Assembly: GCF_006874425.1 (NCBI RefSeq)
Contig: NZ_VIJZ01000005.1
Location: 186,001 to 250,000, forward strand
From: Paenibacillus ottowii
GTDB taxonomy: Bacteria; Bacillota; Bacilli; Paenibacillales; Paenibacillaceae
Reading direction: 5' to 3'
DNA: 64,000 bases
Position 1 is the first letter of the stretch; each line of letters begins with the position of its first letter. The notes beneath the pieces were generated by a model that searched no databases, was not told where the DNA came from, and saw only the letters and a program-made list of their open reading frames with translations. Both the position numbers and the translations under genes were made by a program. Positions 37,744-46,481 of this stretch are shown here, piece after piece.

Positions 37744-37795
37744 AAAAAACAGATGATTCATGGGTCTTGTCATCACCAGAATCATCTGTTTATAT
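37744..37795. terminator. Bidirectional terminator
   Basis: ACAGATGATTC pairs with GAATCATCTGT over 11 bp; T-rich tails are present on both strands. Confidence 0.75.
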
Positions 37796-37959
37796 TGGTC
37801 TTGGCTAAGCTTCATAATCTGTGTGTACTGATCAGACTGCCTGAGCCCGAGCCAAATCGGTAAGAATGGCATGAGAATGAAGAATAGCAAAACGTTTATT
37901 ATCCAATTTATAAATTTGCTTTTTCCCATCATCATGAACGGACATCTATATTCCCCTAC

Positions 37960-38952
37960 TTATAATGGCGTGTTTTCTTTATTGCTACTGTAAGGTTCTG
38001 ACTGATCCTGAGCATTCGGTTCATTGTGCATGGACTCAGTTTTTTTCTTACGGAATAATTTAGCAAAAAACTTACCTATCACACCAAACACACCTGCACA
38101 AGCCGCACCAATGAGTACGAGCACCTTAATTCCTGCGCCCTTAAAAAAAGCAATGATTAATGCCAACAAGCCCACCTTTTTAGCTACTGCCAAGCCGGCT
38201 CCTCCCAAGATCAGTCCAGTCAGACCATACTCAGAAATTTTGTCGGTTGATGCATTAAAATCCTCGTATCGCTCCCCTGATTTCACGGTCAGCTTGGGTA
38301 GTATGCTATCATTCAAAAACTTCTTATCCGCATCCAAATGCGCAGGATCGGATACTAATATGGCAGAGATATAACCCTGACGAGTGAGCACACGAACGTT
38401 ATAATTGATCAGCTTTTCCTTGTTCCCATCTTCGGCCAACATAGACCAGGTCAGATTATGGGTCGCTTCATTATAAAAAGGCTCCACATCCCAGCCCTTA
38501 ACATACAGGCGATCACTTTCGGCTTTTTCCTTGTTACTCTCTTCTGTACCTTTTTTATAACTATCTAGAATGGCATCTGCGTCGATGTCTTCTTTTTCAT
38601 CATCCTTGATGTGTCCAAGTTCATAGTATTCAAAAATAACTTCCCAATTTTGATTTTCATCCTTCGGAAATATACTTCCAATCTCCTTGCCAGATGGTTT
38701 CTCGTGATTCATCTCACTTACTTTTGCTGTGTTAGCCGCATCCAAGAAAAGAAGAGATGAGTCCAGATCAACCGTAGCCATTTTTCCCAGGTCTACCTTT
38801 CGGCCACCCTCAATCCATTTTAACTGTTCACTGGACGAAGCCCACGCATGACCCCCACTGAGTAATACCAGACTAAGCGCCAACAACGCTCCAAAAATCG
38901 TTTGGCCCCATCTCATTTTGTTGTTACATCTGTTATCTAGTCTCTTGTTCAA
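37960..38952 (-). CDS. DUF2167 membrane protein
   Basis: The protein has 330 residues. The TTG start is preceded by AAGGGG. It has a signal peptide or N-terminal anchor (about 15-40, ends GGHAWA), an external domain with the DUF2167 pattern (VDLGKMATVDL, EVIFEYYELGHI, NYNVRVLTRQGYISAILV) to about 240, two membrane segments (245-300) and a charged Lys/Asn-rich cytoplasmic tail. Members are envelope proteins of unknown function. Confidence 0.85.
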   Translation of the reverse strand: MNKRLDNRCNNKMRWGQTIFGALLALSLVLLSGGHAWASSSEQLKWIEGGRKVDLGKMATVDLDSSLLFLDAANTAKVSEMNHEKPSGKEIGSIFPKDENQNWEVIFEYYELGHIKDDEKEDIDADAILDSYKKGTEESNKEKAESDRLYVKGWDVEPFYNEATHNLTWSMLAEDGNKEKLINYNVRVLTRQGYISAILVSDPAHLDADKKFLNDSILPKLTVKSGERYEDFNASTDKISEYGLTGLILGGAGLAVAKKVGLLALIIAFFKGAGIKVLVLIGAACAGVFGVIGKFFAKLFRKKKTESMHNEPNAQDQSEPYSSNKENTPL

Positions 38953-39671
38953 AACTCATTACCCCTTTTTAAATTCCAATATCTCCCGTGTCCCCAACCA
39001 TATTATCCACTGTATTACATTTTGTCAATTCACAGTAGCAAAGGGAGTTTCTGAGACTTAATACTCATTTTTATACATATGTATGCAAATCTTCTAATCT
39101 AATCGAACTGATTTTACAAGGCGTGGATGAGCGATATGAAAAGATTCATAATGGACAAGCATAATTGCGCAATGGCACTACTTATCCGTTACAGTGTCCT
39201 TTTTTATAGGCTCCTAAAAGGGATTATTCCTTGATACGACAACCCCGTTGATTTCAAGCTTAATCTCGAACACATTCATCTAGCATAAAAAATGTCGAAT
39301 TTCAGCAGATTAAGGTATGCATACTTCACCAAACAAGCGACTATAGTCTTAGTGACTTTCTTCCTGTTTTTAAACATATGTCATCTTTTTTATTTAAAAG
39401 AATGTATAGGCTTTCAAAGGGGATAATTATTAGAAATAGGGAATTATAAATAGACAGCCCCTAAGGGGTTCATAGACACAAGGTTGTCCTATTGCCGCAT
39501 TAGGGGCTTACTGACTGAATTTTAAGACTAATCTGGTTTGAATAAGAATAAAATTTATAAACTCACTAAACTGAAAAATAAAGATTGATTTACATTAGAA
39601 TAAGCATTTGAAATTTATCTATTAAAACTGAATTCATTTATTACCTATTTGACTTGTAAAAACACTATAAT
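38953..39671. other. Gene-poor AT-rich intergenic region
   Basis: No coding region with a ribosome site was found in about 720 bases. It contains one conspicuous inverted repeat (39456-39508). It separates the housekeeping part from the toxin/injection cluster. Confidence 0.6.
39456..39508. repeat. 9-bp inverted repeat, possible operon-end hairpin
   Basis: AGCCCCTAA and TTAGGGGCT are perfect complements 35 bases apart; the left arm also forms a small local palindrome CCCCTAAGGGG. It may end the minus-strand toxin operon, although the tail (GTCTATTTATAATT) is only moderately T-rich. Confidence 0.4.
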
Positions 39672-39735
39672 TCATTCCTTACAAATTATCTTTAGCTCTT
39701 TACTCTCACATAAATTATTCATAGCTTCATATACA

Positions 39736-40107
39736 TTATTTCCAAATATAATAGTCGTCTATGATACCGTATACTTTTCCTATCTTAGACATAAACATAG
39801 TTGCATTACCGTCATATGCCAATCCGATTAGAACTAGCTCTTCTCCAATTATCTTTTCGTACCTGCTATAGTGTTTCCTTTCGATTCCTTCCCTTAAAAA
39901 TTCAGGGTCTATCTGAAAGTCATCTGATTCATCACTAGGCACTGAATACTTTAGCCCTCCGAAATGTTCAAATGCCTTTTTAGCAGGATAAAATACTTCA
40001 AATTCTCTTTTTTCTAAGAAGTTTATTGTTGAGCCGATCTCTATTTTTCTTACGGGATACCAACCAGCATCCTTTAAAATATTAATAGTTCTTGTGGAAA
40101 AAATCAT
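39736..40107 (-). CDS. SUKH-3 immunity protein, frameshifted copy
   Basis: The protein has 123 residues. It aligns with the next gene (ILKDAGWYP versus ILLQAGWNP; FEVFYP versus YEVFNP; FGGLKY versus FGGIEY), the SUKH-3 family of toxin immunity proteins. I start at ATG 40107 by alignment; the frame is open to 40197 but those 30 codons have no counterpart. The C-terminus stops early (ends YYIWK), and the missing end (FGNNVYEAMNNLC) continues in another frame to 39672, so one base was lost near 39745. No good ribosome site is seen. It is probably a decaying duplicate or an orphan immunity gene. Confidence 0.65.
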   Translation of the reverse strand: MIFSTRTINILKDAGWYPVRKIEIGSTINFLEKREFEVFYPAKKAFEHFGGLKYSVPSDESDDFQIDPEFLREGIERKHYSRYEKIIGEELVLIGLAYDGNATMFMSKIGKVYGIIDDYYIWK

Positions 40108-40231
40108 TCTGTGCGTACAACTCAATTCGTAACTAATTGGATTATATCCTTTATACAAGGTTAAGTGGCTCATTGAGCACCGCATAACCTTTCTCATGTT
40201 GCCAAAGTCTTTGATAAATGACTGAACTTTA

Positions 40232-40678
40232 TTATTCTATTTCTTCCGGTTTCCTAAATAAACAAAGAGTGTCTAGTGCCTCCAAAATGTTATCTCCGAA
40301 CTTAAATAATGAATACCCATTTTTCCCAAATACCTTCCCTGATTTCGAGATAAACATTATTAAATTCCCACGGTATGCCTCTCCAACTATAACAAGCGGC
40401 TCTTTCACTCGCGCCTCAAATTCCTCAAAGTCTTCTTTTTCATAGTAATCCCCAACAGCTTCTTCAGGGATAAAATGAAACGTCTCTAAACTTCCATCCG
40501 GATGCTTAAATTTATATTCAATTCCACCAAATAGACTTAATGCTTCAATAACTGGATTGAATACTTCATATCCCATTGCCTCCAAAAAACTAACTGTCTC
40601 GGTTAAATCAAGCTTATTATTTGGATTCCATCCTGCTTGTAGCAGTATTTCTCTCGTTTCATCTGATATGTTTCGCAT
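40232..40678 (-). CDS. SUKH-3 immunity protein
   Basis: This 148-aa cytoplasmic protein has the SUKH-3 pattern: ILLQAGWNP near residue 11, GYEVFNPVIEALSLFGGIEY near 36-55 and a C-terminal helix FGDNILEALDTLC. SUKH proteins neutralise diverse nuclease and deaminase toxins. The gene lies 28 bases after the VgrG-deaminase gene on the same strand with AGGAGG before it, so it is the likely cognate antidote. Confidence 0.85.
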   Translation of the reverse strand: MRNISDETREILLQAGWNPNNKLDLTETVSFLEAMGYEVFNPVIEALSLFGGIEYKFKHPDGSLETFHFIPEEAVGDYYEKEDFEEFEARVKEPLVIVGEAYRGNLIMFISKSGKVFGKNGYSLFKFGDNILEALDTLCLFRKPEEIE

Positions 40679-40706
40679 GAAGCAACCTCCTATTTATTCA
40701 AAAATA

Positions 40707-43490
40707 TTATTCATGAAAATCATTAATGAAATCGAAAAATGTCTTCTGACAGTTTTTACATGGTGGTTTATATTTTCCTTTACCGTTAACAGTACTTATC
40801 AGTATATCTTCTATTTTTGAACCTGACCATAAAAGCTGATTGACCGCCTGAATTTCAGCACAATTCTCAACATGCCATAGCTCGAAACTTTCGTCGTCTT
40901 TGTACGGATTATTAGGGTCGTTTTTAGCTTTCTTCCTTGTCTCTTTTGCTATGTCAGCTAAGTCAGGATGCAGTTCCGTTACACTTGGATTGAATTGTCC
41001 TTCTCTAGCCCCGTTATAGCCAAATTTTATTTTAGTTTTTTTACTACCTACCGTTGTTATGTCTACTGCGGCACTTATTACGTCCGGTTTATATTTTCCG
41101 CCACCAAATCCATTTTCATCAAGAGGTTTTTTTATTCCACCGTCCTTAATGAACTGAATATGCTTGTCTAACTGCTCTCTAGCAAAATCTTTAGAATCCT
41201 CTATTAGCTTTTGCCTGCTAGCAGCATCACCAGCGCCCTCAACCTTTTTCGCTGCTTTTTCTTCCATTTCCTTCATGACCTTATTGTAATTCTTCTGGAC
41301 ATCCGTCTGCGGAAGTGGTCCGCTGTCTATCTTATTAACGTGCGGAACTGGCGCTCCGTTGGCCGTAGCTAACTTCCCGTGGCTAAGGCCGTCTGCCATT
41401 TTACTCAGTTGCTCATTAAATTTCTGACCCAGTTTACTACCAGCCTGCTCCAGCTTGTTTACAGCTTTGCCAAAGCCTGCCCCGACTGCATCTACACCCT
41501 TGCTAATCCATTGCGGTGTAACCTTACTGCCTACCTTTTCCGCGAATCCGCCGATAGCCTTGCCTACTTTGGAGTCCAGTAAGCCTACGGTGACAAAACC
41601 CAAGCCCGCATCTTTCGCTACTGAACCCCAGTTAATCTTTTCACCACTTAGCACCTGACTCGCCAGATTTTCTGCTGCATTTGTCACACCGCCGATCGCT
41701 GCTTTTCTTAGCAGTGTTCCTCCTACACCGAGTGGACCAAAAATCGCTCCAGACACTGCCCCGATCCCCGCTTCTCTTAAGCCGGTCAGGGCATAGTCAC
41801 TAAAGTCACTCACTTCCCCTCGGGCAATATCTGATGCCGCCAAACTGGCTACACCCAAACCTCCCGCCAGCATCGCTCCTCCGGCTACAGCCGCAATGAC
41901 TACCGTACCCGCTCCAAGCGTAGCTACTGTAACAGCCGCTACTACAGCCACAGCTGCCACGACCGCCAAACCGCCCAATATATTCATCCCCAGCTTTCCC
42001 CAGTTAAACGGTTCAGGGGGAGGCGGCGGTGGAGGGGGCTCTCCTTCTTTTGGTTCATCATCAAATGGAGGATACGCGGTTCGGTCGCTGCCATCAGCCC
42101 AGACGTTTCCTCCTAACACGTGGTATTCGTTCTCTACCGAAACCCCCGTGCTTCCTCCCGTCTGGTACGCCATGACCTGGCTCGTTCCATTAATAATGAT
42201 TTTCTTAGGCGTATTTAGAATAATTTCCTGCTCTGCTTCTAACGTCAGCTTTTTGGGACTGGTAATTTCAATGCCAACAGCATCATCCAGACTCATCTGC
42301 AATGCCCCACCCGGATCACCTATGATATGGATGCGATCCGGTGCCAATTTCAGCTCACTACCATGCTCTGTACCAAAATATCGATCATTGGGATTACTCG
42401 TCTTAGCACAACTGTCACCATTTGTACGAACCGCACCCAAAATCATTGCTCTGGAACCAGATGCATCCGGAAAATACAGGCTCGCCTGTGTCCCTACCTT
42501 CGGCATGCTATACATCGCGCTTCCTGTCGGGGGAGCAAACGGGTACCAATGCGGCTCGGATACCCCATCGTCCTTATCAATCGCCAGCCGCAGCTTTACT
42601 TCCTCTCCCCGAACCGCGAGAACCTCTCCTTCCAGTGAAATCCCGATCATTTTGGGATTAGGGATGAAATCACTGCGTATACCCTCCGCACGAGCCAACA
42701 CATAACTGAATAGCAAATGACCCCTTTCCATTCGACTCCACAATTCAGTTACAATCATCGTTTTCTGACGAAATTGCACTTCATCTCCAAGAGCATACCG
42801 CTCTCCGCTTTCAATCTGGTATTTGAAAAAGTCGGTATCATGTAGCCCGGCTGACGTCCCGCCTGCCCGCTGATAGCCCCTTAAATCTTTACTTGCCGTA
42901 TAAGGCGTATCCTGCCGAATCGTTCGCTGTGTGCCAGCAGGCATTCCGAAATACAGCTTCGGCGATGCGGACTCCCATATGTCACTGACCACCACTGTAT
43001 GTAAACGGCTTGCCATCCGTTTCATAAGCTCCCAATCGGTTTCATCATATTGTAAAATGGCTTCGTCTACCGACTGCTCTCCGGTCTGGTATAGGACATC
43101 ACTTTGCTCATAGCCTTGAGCAAGCTTATTTATTAACTGTTTATATGTTTGTTTTTCTTCAGGGAAAGACCGCTTTCTTTTGACAATATCCAATTCAAAC
43201 GAAGCGCTGATTCCTTCCAATGTAAATGTATATACTCCATTACAGTTCTCAACTTCCACTGTATGGACGATACCCTTAAACAAGCTGATTTCCTCTTGTC
43301 CATCCTGCGCATACACATGTAGCTGGTCCTCTGAGGTCGCATCCAGCGCAGCTGTGACATGGCTAGACTCCTTGCATATGCCTGTGAGTGTAATTCGCCC
43401 ATGTTCACCAGGCTTCCACTCAATTCGAACATCCTGTAAGACCTGAATAGGGTAAGGCGAATCTATTCGAATCTGATCATATCCTATCAT
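40707..43490 (-). CDS. VgrG-like spike fused to a YwqJ-like deaminase toxin
   Basis: The protein has 927 residues. Residues 1-480 follow the VgrG/gp27-gp5 layout: N-terminal GPD-like domain, the FKGIVH and 'QYDETDWELMKRMASRLH' segments shared with the shorter VgrG, an OB-fold region and a beta-rich stalk (IHIIGDPGGALQMSLDDAVGIEI). A poly-Pro hinge lies near 485-492, then an Ala/Gly/Val-rich hydrophobic segment (498-552) that may help membrane passage, and a helical linker. The last 165 residues carry the deaminase signature: Cys-Ala-Glu in HVENCAE (near 877) and the zinc pair PPCKNC (near 910), as in YwqJ-like toxins. It is presumably delivered into a target cell. The target nucleic acid or nucleotide is unknown. 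Confidence 0.88.
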   Translation of the reverse strand: MIGYDQIRIDSPYPIQVLQDVRIEWKPGEHGRITLTGICKESSHVTAALDATSEDQLHVYAQDGQEEISLFKGIVHTVEVENCNGVYTFTLEGISASFELDIVKRKRSFPEEKQTYKQLINKLAQGYEQSDVLYQTGEQSVDEAILQYDETDWELMKRMASRLHTVVVSDIWESASPKLYFGMPAGTQRTIRQDTPYTASKDLRGYQRAGGTSAGLHDTDFFKYQIESGERYALGDEVQFRQKTMIVTELWSRMERGHLLFSYVLARAEGIRSDFIPNPKMIGISLEGEVLAVRGEEVKLRLAIDKDDGVSEPHWYPFAPPTGSAMYSMPKVGTQASLYFPDASGSRAMILGAVRTNGDSCAKTSNPNDRYFGTEHGSELKLAPDRIHIIGDPGGALQMSLDDAVGIEITSPKKLTLEAEQEIILNTPKKIIINGTSQVMAYQTGGSTGVSVENEYHVLGGNVWADGSDRTAYPPFDDEPKEGEPPPPPPPPEPFNWGKLGMNILGGLAVVAAVAVVAAVTVATLGAGTVVIAAVAGGAMLAGGLGVASLAASDIARGEVSDFSDYALTGLREAGIGAVSGAIFGPLGVGGTLLRKAAIGGVTNAAENLASQVLSGEKINWGSVAKDAGLGFVTVGLLDSKVGKAIGGFAEKVGSKVTPQWISKGVDAVGAGFGKAVNKLEQAGSKLGQKFNEQLSKMADGLSHGKLATANGAPVPHVNKIDSGPLPQTDVQKNYNKVMKEMEEKAAKKVEGAGDAASRQKLIEDSKDFAREQLDKHIQFIKDGGIKKPLDENGFGGGKYKPDVISAAVDITTVGSKKTKIKFGYNGAREGQFNPSVTELHPDLADIAKETRKKAKNDPNNPYKDDESFELWHVENCAEIQAVNQLLWSGSKIEDILISTVNGKGKYKPPCKNCQKTFFDFINDFHE

Positions 43491-43511
43491 GTTTTCAAAC
43501 CTCCCTTCCAG

Positions 43512-43904
43512 CTACTCCTCCTGCTGGCCATTCGTATGAAATTCGATAAATCCATGATATAAACAAGTCTGAAAAGAGGAGGTCGTCAAGGCTGGTAGCC
43601 CTCCCACCTTGGTCTGTTCTTTTGTATTTTTCCATGTATCCGTCAGCATCGGCAGACATGGCTTTCCTGAGATCGTAGAACCATCTTCTGCGATCAGGTA
43701 TATAGTCTCGGTACTTGGTTGCTCCGAACTGCTGCAAATTCCAAAATGAGGGACGTTTTCTGGAGAATAGTCGCCTTCATTCATCATGGGTTTACCATTA
43801 ACATATGCCCCGTGGCTGTTCGGCAAATTGATCTTCCGAGGATGAGTCCCACATGTACAACGCATACAGGCTCCCCGTACCACATAATACTCATTGCCTG
43901 ACAT
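43512..43904 (-). CDS. DUF4280 PAAR-like tip protein
   Basis: The protein has 130 residues. It starts YYVVRGACMRCTCGTHPRKI and has conserved Cys residues (CMRCTCG, CSSSEQ, CLP, CLYHG) that may bind metal, plus the DUF4280 features NDEGDYSPEN-like and GKPCLPML. DUF4280 proteins are PAAR-like spike tips found next to VgrG genes. AAGGAGG precedes the ATG. It lies between two unknown genes and the VgrG-toxin, and probably caps that spike. Confidence 0.85.
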   Translation of the reverse strand: MSGNEYYVVRGACMRCTCGTHPRKINLPNSHGAYVNGKPMMNEGDYSPENVPHFGICSSSEQPSTETIYLIAEDGSTISGKPCLPMLTDTWKNTKEQTKVGGLPALTTSSFQTCLYHGFIEFHTNGQQEE

Positions 43905-43918
43905 GTTCTTATCCCTCC

Positions 43919-44443
43919 TTATTTCACCCGGACTTGTTCCAATGAGATCCCGGTAAAATCACGCCGCAATATGCTTTCCGCCACGTCTAGACGGACGACG
44001 ATCAACGGGGCAGCACTCTCCTGAACTCTAAATATCTTGTGCCCTCGAATAGCATCTGCGTGTAATACCAGATTTCTAATCACATTTTGATTCACATTCC
44101 ATTCGCTTTCCGGATGTACAGCTTTCAGCTGCGCTATAAAAGGAATATAGTAATTCTTCTGTATCTTCTGTTCGATCTGTGTAAGTATGGTTAATTTCAA
44201 GGGCAACTCCGGCATATAGGCTTGGATAAGGCGTTTTAAAGCATCTGAAAAGAGAGGAATAGGCCCTTCTAAATAATCAATAAAAATACTTTCTGCATCC
44301 GCCTTCACATGGAACATCAATGGTTTGACAATATCCTCGGGCCGTAAATCATACAGTTTCCAAGGATCAATCGTTTCTCTCACCTTGAGTAGCGCAGGAA
44401 CATTGGTATACCGCACGTCCTGCTTTAAGAGGAAATAATCCAT
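43919..44443 (-). CDS. Unknown protein, 174 aa, in spike operon
   Basis: It has no signal peptide. It starts MDYFLLKQDVRYTNVPALLKV and is rich in hydrophobic-charged alternation. It resembles in style the DUF1629/Imm11 group found near DUF4280 genes, but I cannot confirm the family. The first codons overlap the end of the previous gene by 19 bases, and GAGGGGGG precedes the ATG, so it is translated with the cluster. It could be an adaptor or chaperone for the tip. Confidence 0.65.
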   Translation of the reverse strand: MDYFLLKQDVRYTNVPALLKVRETIDPWKLYDLRPEDIVKPLMFHVKADAESIFIDYLEGPIPLFSDALKRLIQAYMPELPLKLTILTQIEQKIQKNYYIPFIAQLKAVHPESEWNVNQNVIRNLVLHADAIRGHKIFRVQESAAPLIVVRLDVAESILRRDFTGISLEQVRVK

Positions 44444-45072
44444 GAAGATCCCCCCTCTCGCTTCTCGGCTCCCCCATCACTTGTAAACCGGCATAATATT
44501 TTGCTATCATCGCGAAACTCTCCAGCAAATATCGTGCATACCTCAGCTTTCGGCATCCTTGCTAACGAAGGGGAAACAACAAAGACTGGCATCTGACTTT
44601 TTAAAAACTCAACAGTAAGCAGATGGTATTTGACCGCCTCAATTTGTTGAATTTGTTCAATGTCCATCGTAGTGATCTTACGAGCATAATTTGATTTAAG
44701 TTGTTCCAGTTTAGCCATGCGGTTGAACAAAGGCTGGAAAATAAAGCCTGCCGACCATTCGACAGCGCATTCAGCCTCATCCAGAAACCAATTCTCATCA
44801 TAGGCATCAATACGGTAAATCGCTCTATTTTTCATAACACGGGTTCTGAGCAAAGAGATATAAATATATCGAATCTTCCCTTTTCGACCTTGTTCATGCT
44901 GTACGGTAGCAAGCTGGCATAACGACTCTAAAGCTGCTATAAGCTCATCTTCAATGGCTTGCTGGCGTGACAGAAAGTTGTTTTCAATAAGGGCCAAATC
45001 CTGTATCCATTCCGTGAATACGTGTTTTTCCAGTAAATCTTGCAATGCAGCATCCCGATCCATGAGCTTCAT
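44425..45072 (-). CDS. Unknown protein, 215 aa, in spike operon
   Basis: The protein is mostly helical in character and starts MKLMDRDAALQDLLEKHVFTEW. No recognised domain, signal peptide or membrane segment. Its ATG overlaps the VgrG stop (ATGA), so the two are translationally coupled. A structural or loading role in the spike complex is inference. Confidence 0.65.
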   Translation of the reverse strand: MKLMDRDAALQDLLEKHVFTEWIQDLALIENNFLSRQQAIEDELIAALESLCQLATVQHEQGRKGKIRYIYISLLRTRVMKNRAIYRIDAYDENWFLDEAECAVEWSAGFIFQPLFNRMAKLEQLKSNYARKITTMDIEQIQQIEAVKYHLLTVEFLKSQMPVFVVSPSLARMPKAEVCTIFAGEFRDDSKILCRFTSDGGAEKREGGSSWIISS

Positions 45073-46481
45073 TCAATGTTCACCTTACCCCCGGTTAATC
45101 TCACATCGTCTATGATGTCGAGTTTGGCTCCAGATTGAATGAAACTTACGCCTTCTTTTCCCTCCATAATAATTTTTGTTCCACCCGTAATTTGGATATC
45201 TTCCTGAGCAGACAGGGTTATTTTTTTGTTACTGTTAATCTCGATCCCGCCTTCATCCGTCAGGCGCATGAGCATTTGTCCACTGTTGATAATTTCGACT
45301 GCACCTGGTTTGAAAACGACTTGTTTGCCGTATTTGGTGCTAATACTTTTGACCGCAGGATCACTTCTTTTAACAGGATCAGAGGAGGCAAGATCGACAG
45401 AACTAGCAGCAAAGGCATGCTGTTCGCGTTCATCTGGAAAGTACAGACGAATTTGATCCCCTACTTCCGGCATAACATACCAGCCGCTTCCATCAGGAGA
45501 TGAATAGACAGTAGAATAGGGGAACCACATAGCCCCAGATGCAGTTGAGCCTTGGTCAATTTCCAGCTTGATTTTCACTTTTTCTTTGGAAATATCAATC
45601 ACCTTGCCAAACAGAGAGGCTCCTGATAAATCATAGGCATAAACGGTTGGGCATTTTAACCCATGTGCATCCCGTAAAATGTAACGATTCACGATCAGAT
45701 TTCCTTCGGTGACCGTCTCCGCCCTAGCTATGTAAAGCGTTCTTTTATGAAAAATAACAGAACTGCCAAGCTCTAGAATTTTGTTGCTGGTCACTTCGTA
45801 GCTCAAACTGTTAGACTCGCCATATTCCGGCAGTCCGTTACGAGACATAAGCTTATGCTCTTTCAAGTCTTTTTTTATGGAATAATTATGTTCGTTCAGC
45901 GGTTGAGGGGAACTAGAATGAGGGACACCAATCACATATTTTAATCCTTGTTGCATCGTAATTGGAATTAAGGCAGCATGCAGCCGAGAAGCAATTCGTT
46001 TGATAAAGGCCCAGTCTGTTTCATTGTATTGCACCAATAATTCACCGATCGCTGCGCCACGAGAAGCCTCATCTATCACTTCTGCATTAGTATATGAACT
46101 TGTAACATACGAAAATAGATTGTTATAGGATTCCGCTGTTTTTTGGAACGAACGACGTTTAGGGCGAATGTCCATCATTAAGGTTTCACTGCTAGCCTCA
46201 ATCGTAAGCTCGCGTACTCCGTTTACAGCTTTTACAGCAATATTCGTCACGATTCCCTGGAAAAACCGAATCTCCTTACCTTCACTTTTTAAGAAGATTT
46301 CGATGTGTTCATCTTCATCTGCTTTCTCTACGTATCGATCCAGCTTGTCTTCCGAAACAATGCCACGTATGCAGAAGCTTACATGTTCGTTTAACTGTTT
46401 AATAAGATGAATACTTAATACACGCTGAAACTGATAAGGGGCCACCTGAACATCTGCTGTGGTGTAAATGGGGTTACTCAT
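45069..46481 (-). CDS. VgrG-like spike protein without toxin domain
   Basis: The protein has 470 residues with an N-terminal GPD-like domain (1-200, including FFQGIVTNI and VQYNETDWAFIKRIASRLHA), an OB-fold/gp5-like middle (WFPYSTVYSSPDGSGWYVMPEVGDQ, near 335) and a C-terminal beta-helix-like tail of repeated short strands (IEINSNKKITLSA, IQITGGTKIIMEG). It parallels residues 1-480 of the VgrG-deaminase but ends there, so it is probably the structural spike or a carrier. Start and stop overlap neighbours by ATGA on both sides; AAGGAGG lies seven bases before the ATG. Confidence 0.88.
   Translation of the reverse strand: MSNPIYTTADVQVAPYQFQRVLSIHLIKQLNEHVSFCIRGIVSEDKLDRYVEKADEDEHIEIFLKSEGKEIRFFQGIVTNIAVKAVNGVRELTIEASSETLMMDIRPKRRSFQKTAESYNNLFSYVTSSYTNAEVIDEASRGAAIGELLVQYNETDWAFIKRIASRLHAALIPITMQQGLKYVIGVPHSSSPQPLNEHNYSIKKDLKEHKLMSRNGLPEYGESNSLSYEVTSNKILELGSSVIFHKRTLYIARAETVTEGNLIVNRYILRDAHGLKCPTVYAYDLSGASLFGKVIDISKEKVKIKLEIDQGSTASGAMWFPYSTVYSSPDGSGWYVMPEVGDQIRLYFPDEREQHAFAASSVDLASSDPVKRSDPAVKSISTKYGKQVVFKPGAVEIINSGQMLMRLTDEGGIEINSNKKITLSAQEDIQITGGTKIIMEGKEGVSFIQSGAKLDIIDDVRLTGGKVNIE

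Noticed and set aside
37832-37945. A 37-codon minus-strand frame after the DUF2167 gene with AGGGGA six bases before its ATG
   Set aside because: No similarity or coding bias; a competing frame with a hydrophobic start lacks a ribosome site. Either could be real but the support is too weak.
38953-39671. Insertion-sequence remnant suggested by the 9-bp inverted repeat
   Set aside because: No transposase fragment, target duplication or matching second end was found; an operon-end hairpin is simpler.
40108-40197. 30-codon N-terminal extension of the frameshifted SUKH-3 gene
   Set aside because: No counterpart in the paralogue and no ribosome site; it may be a remnant of other sequence.
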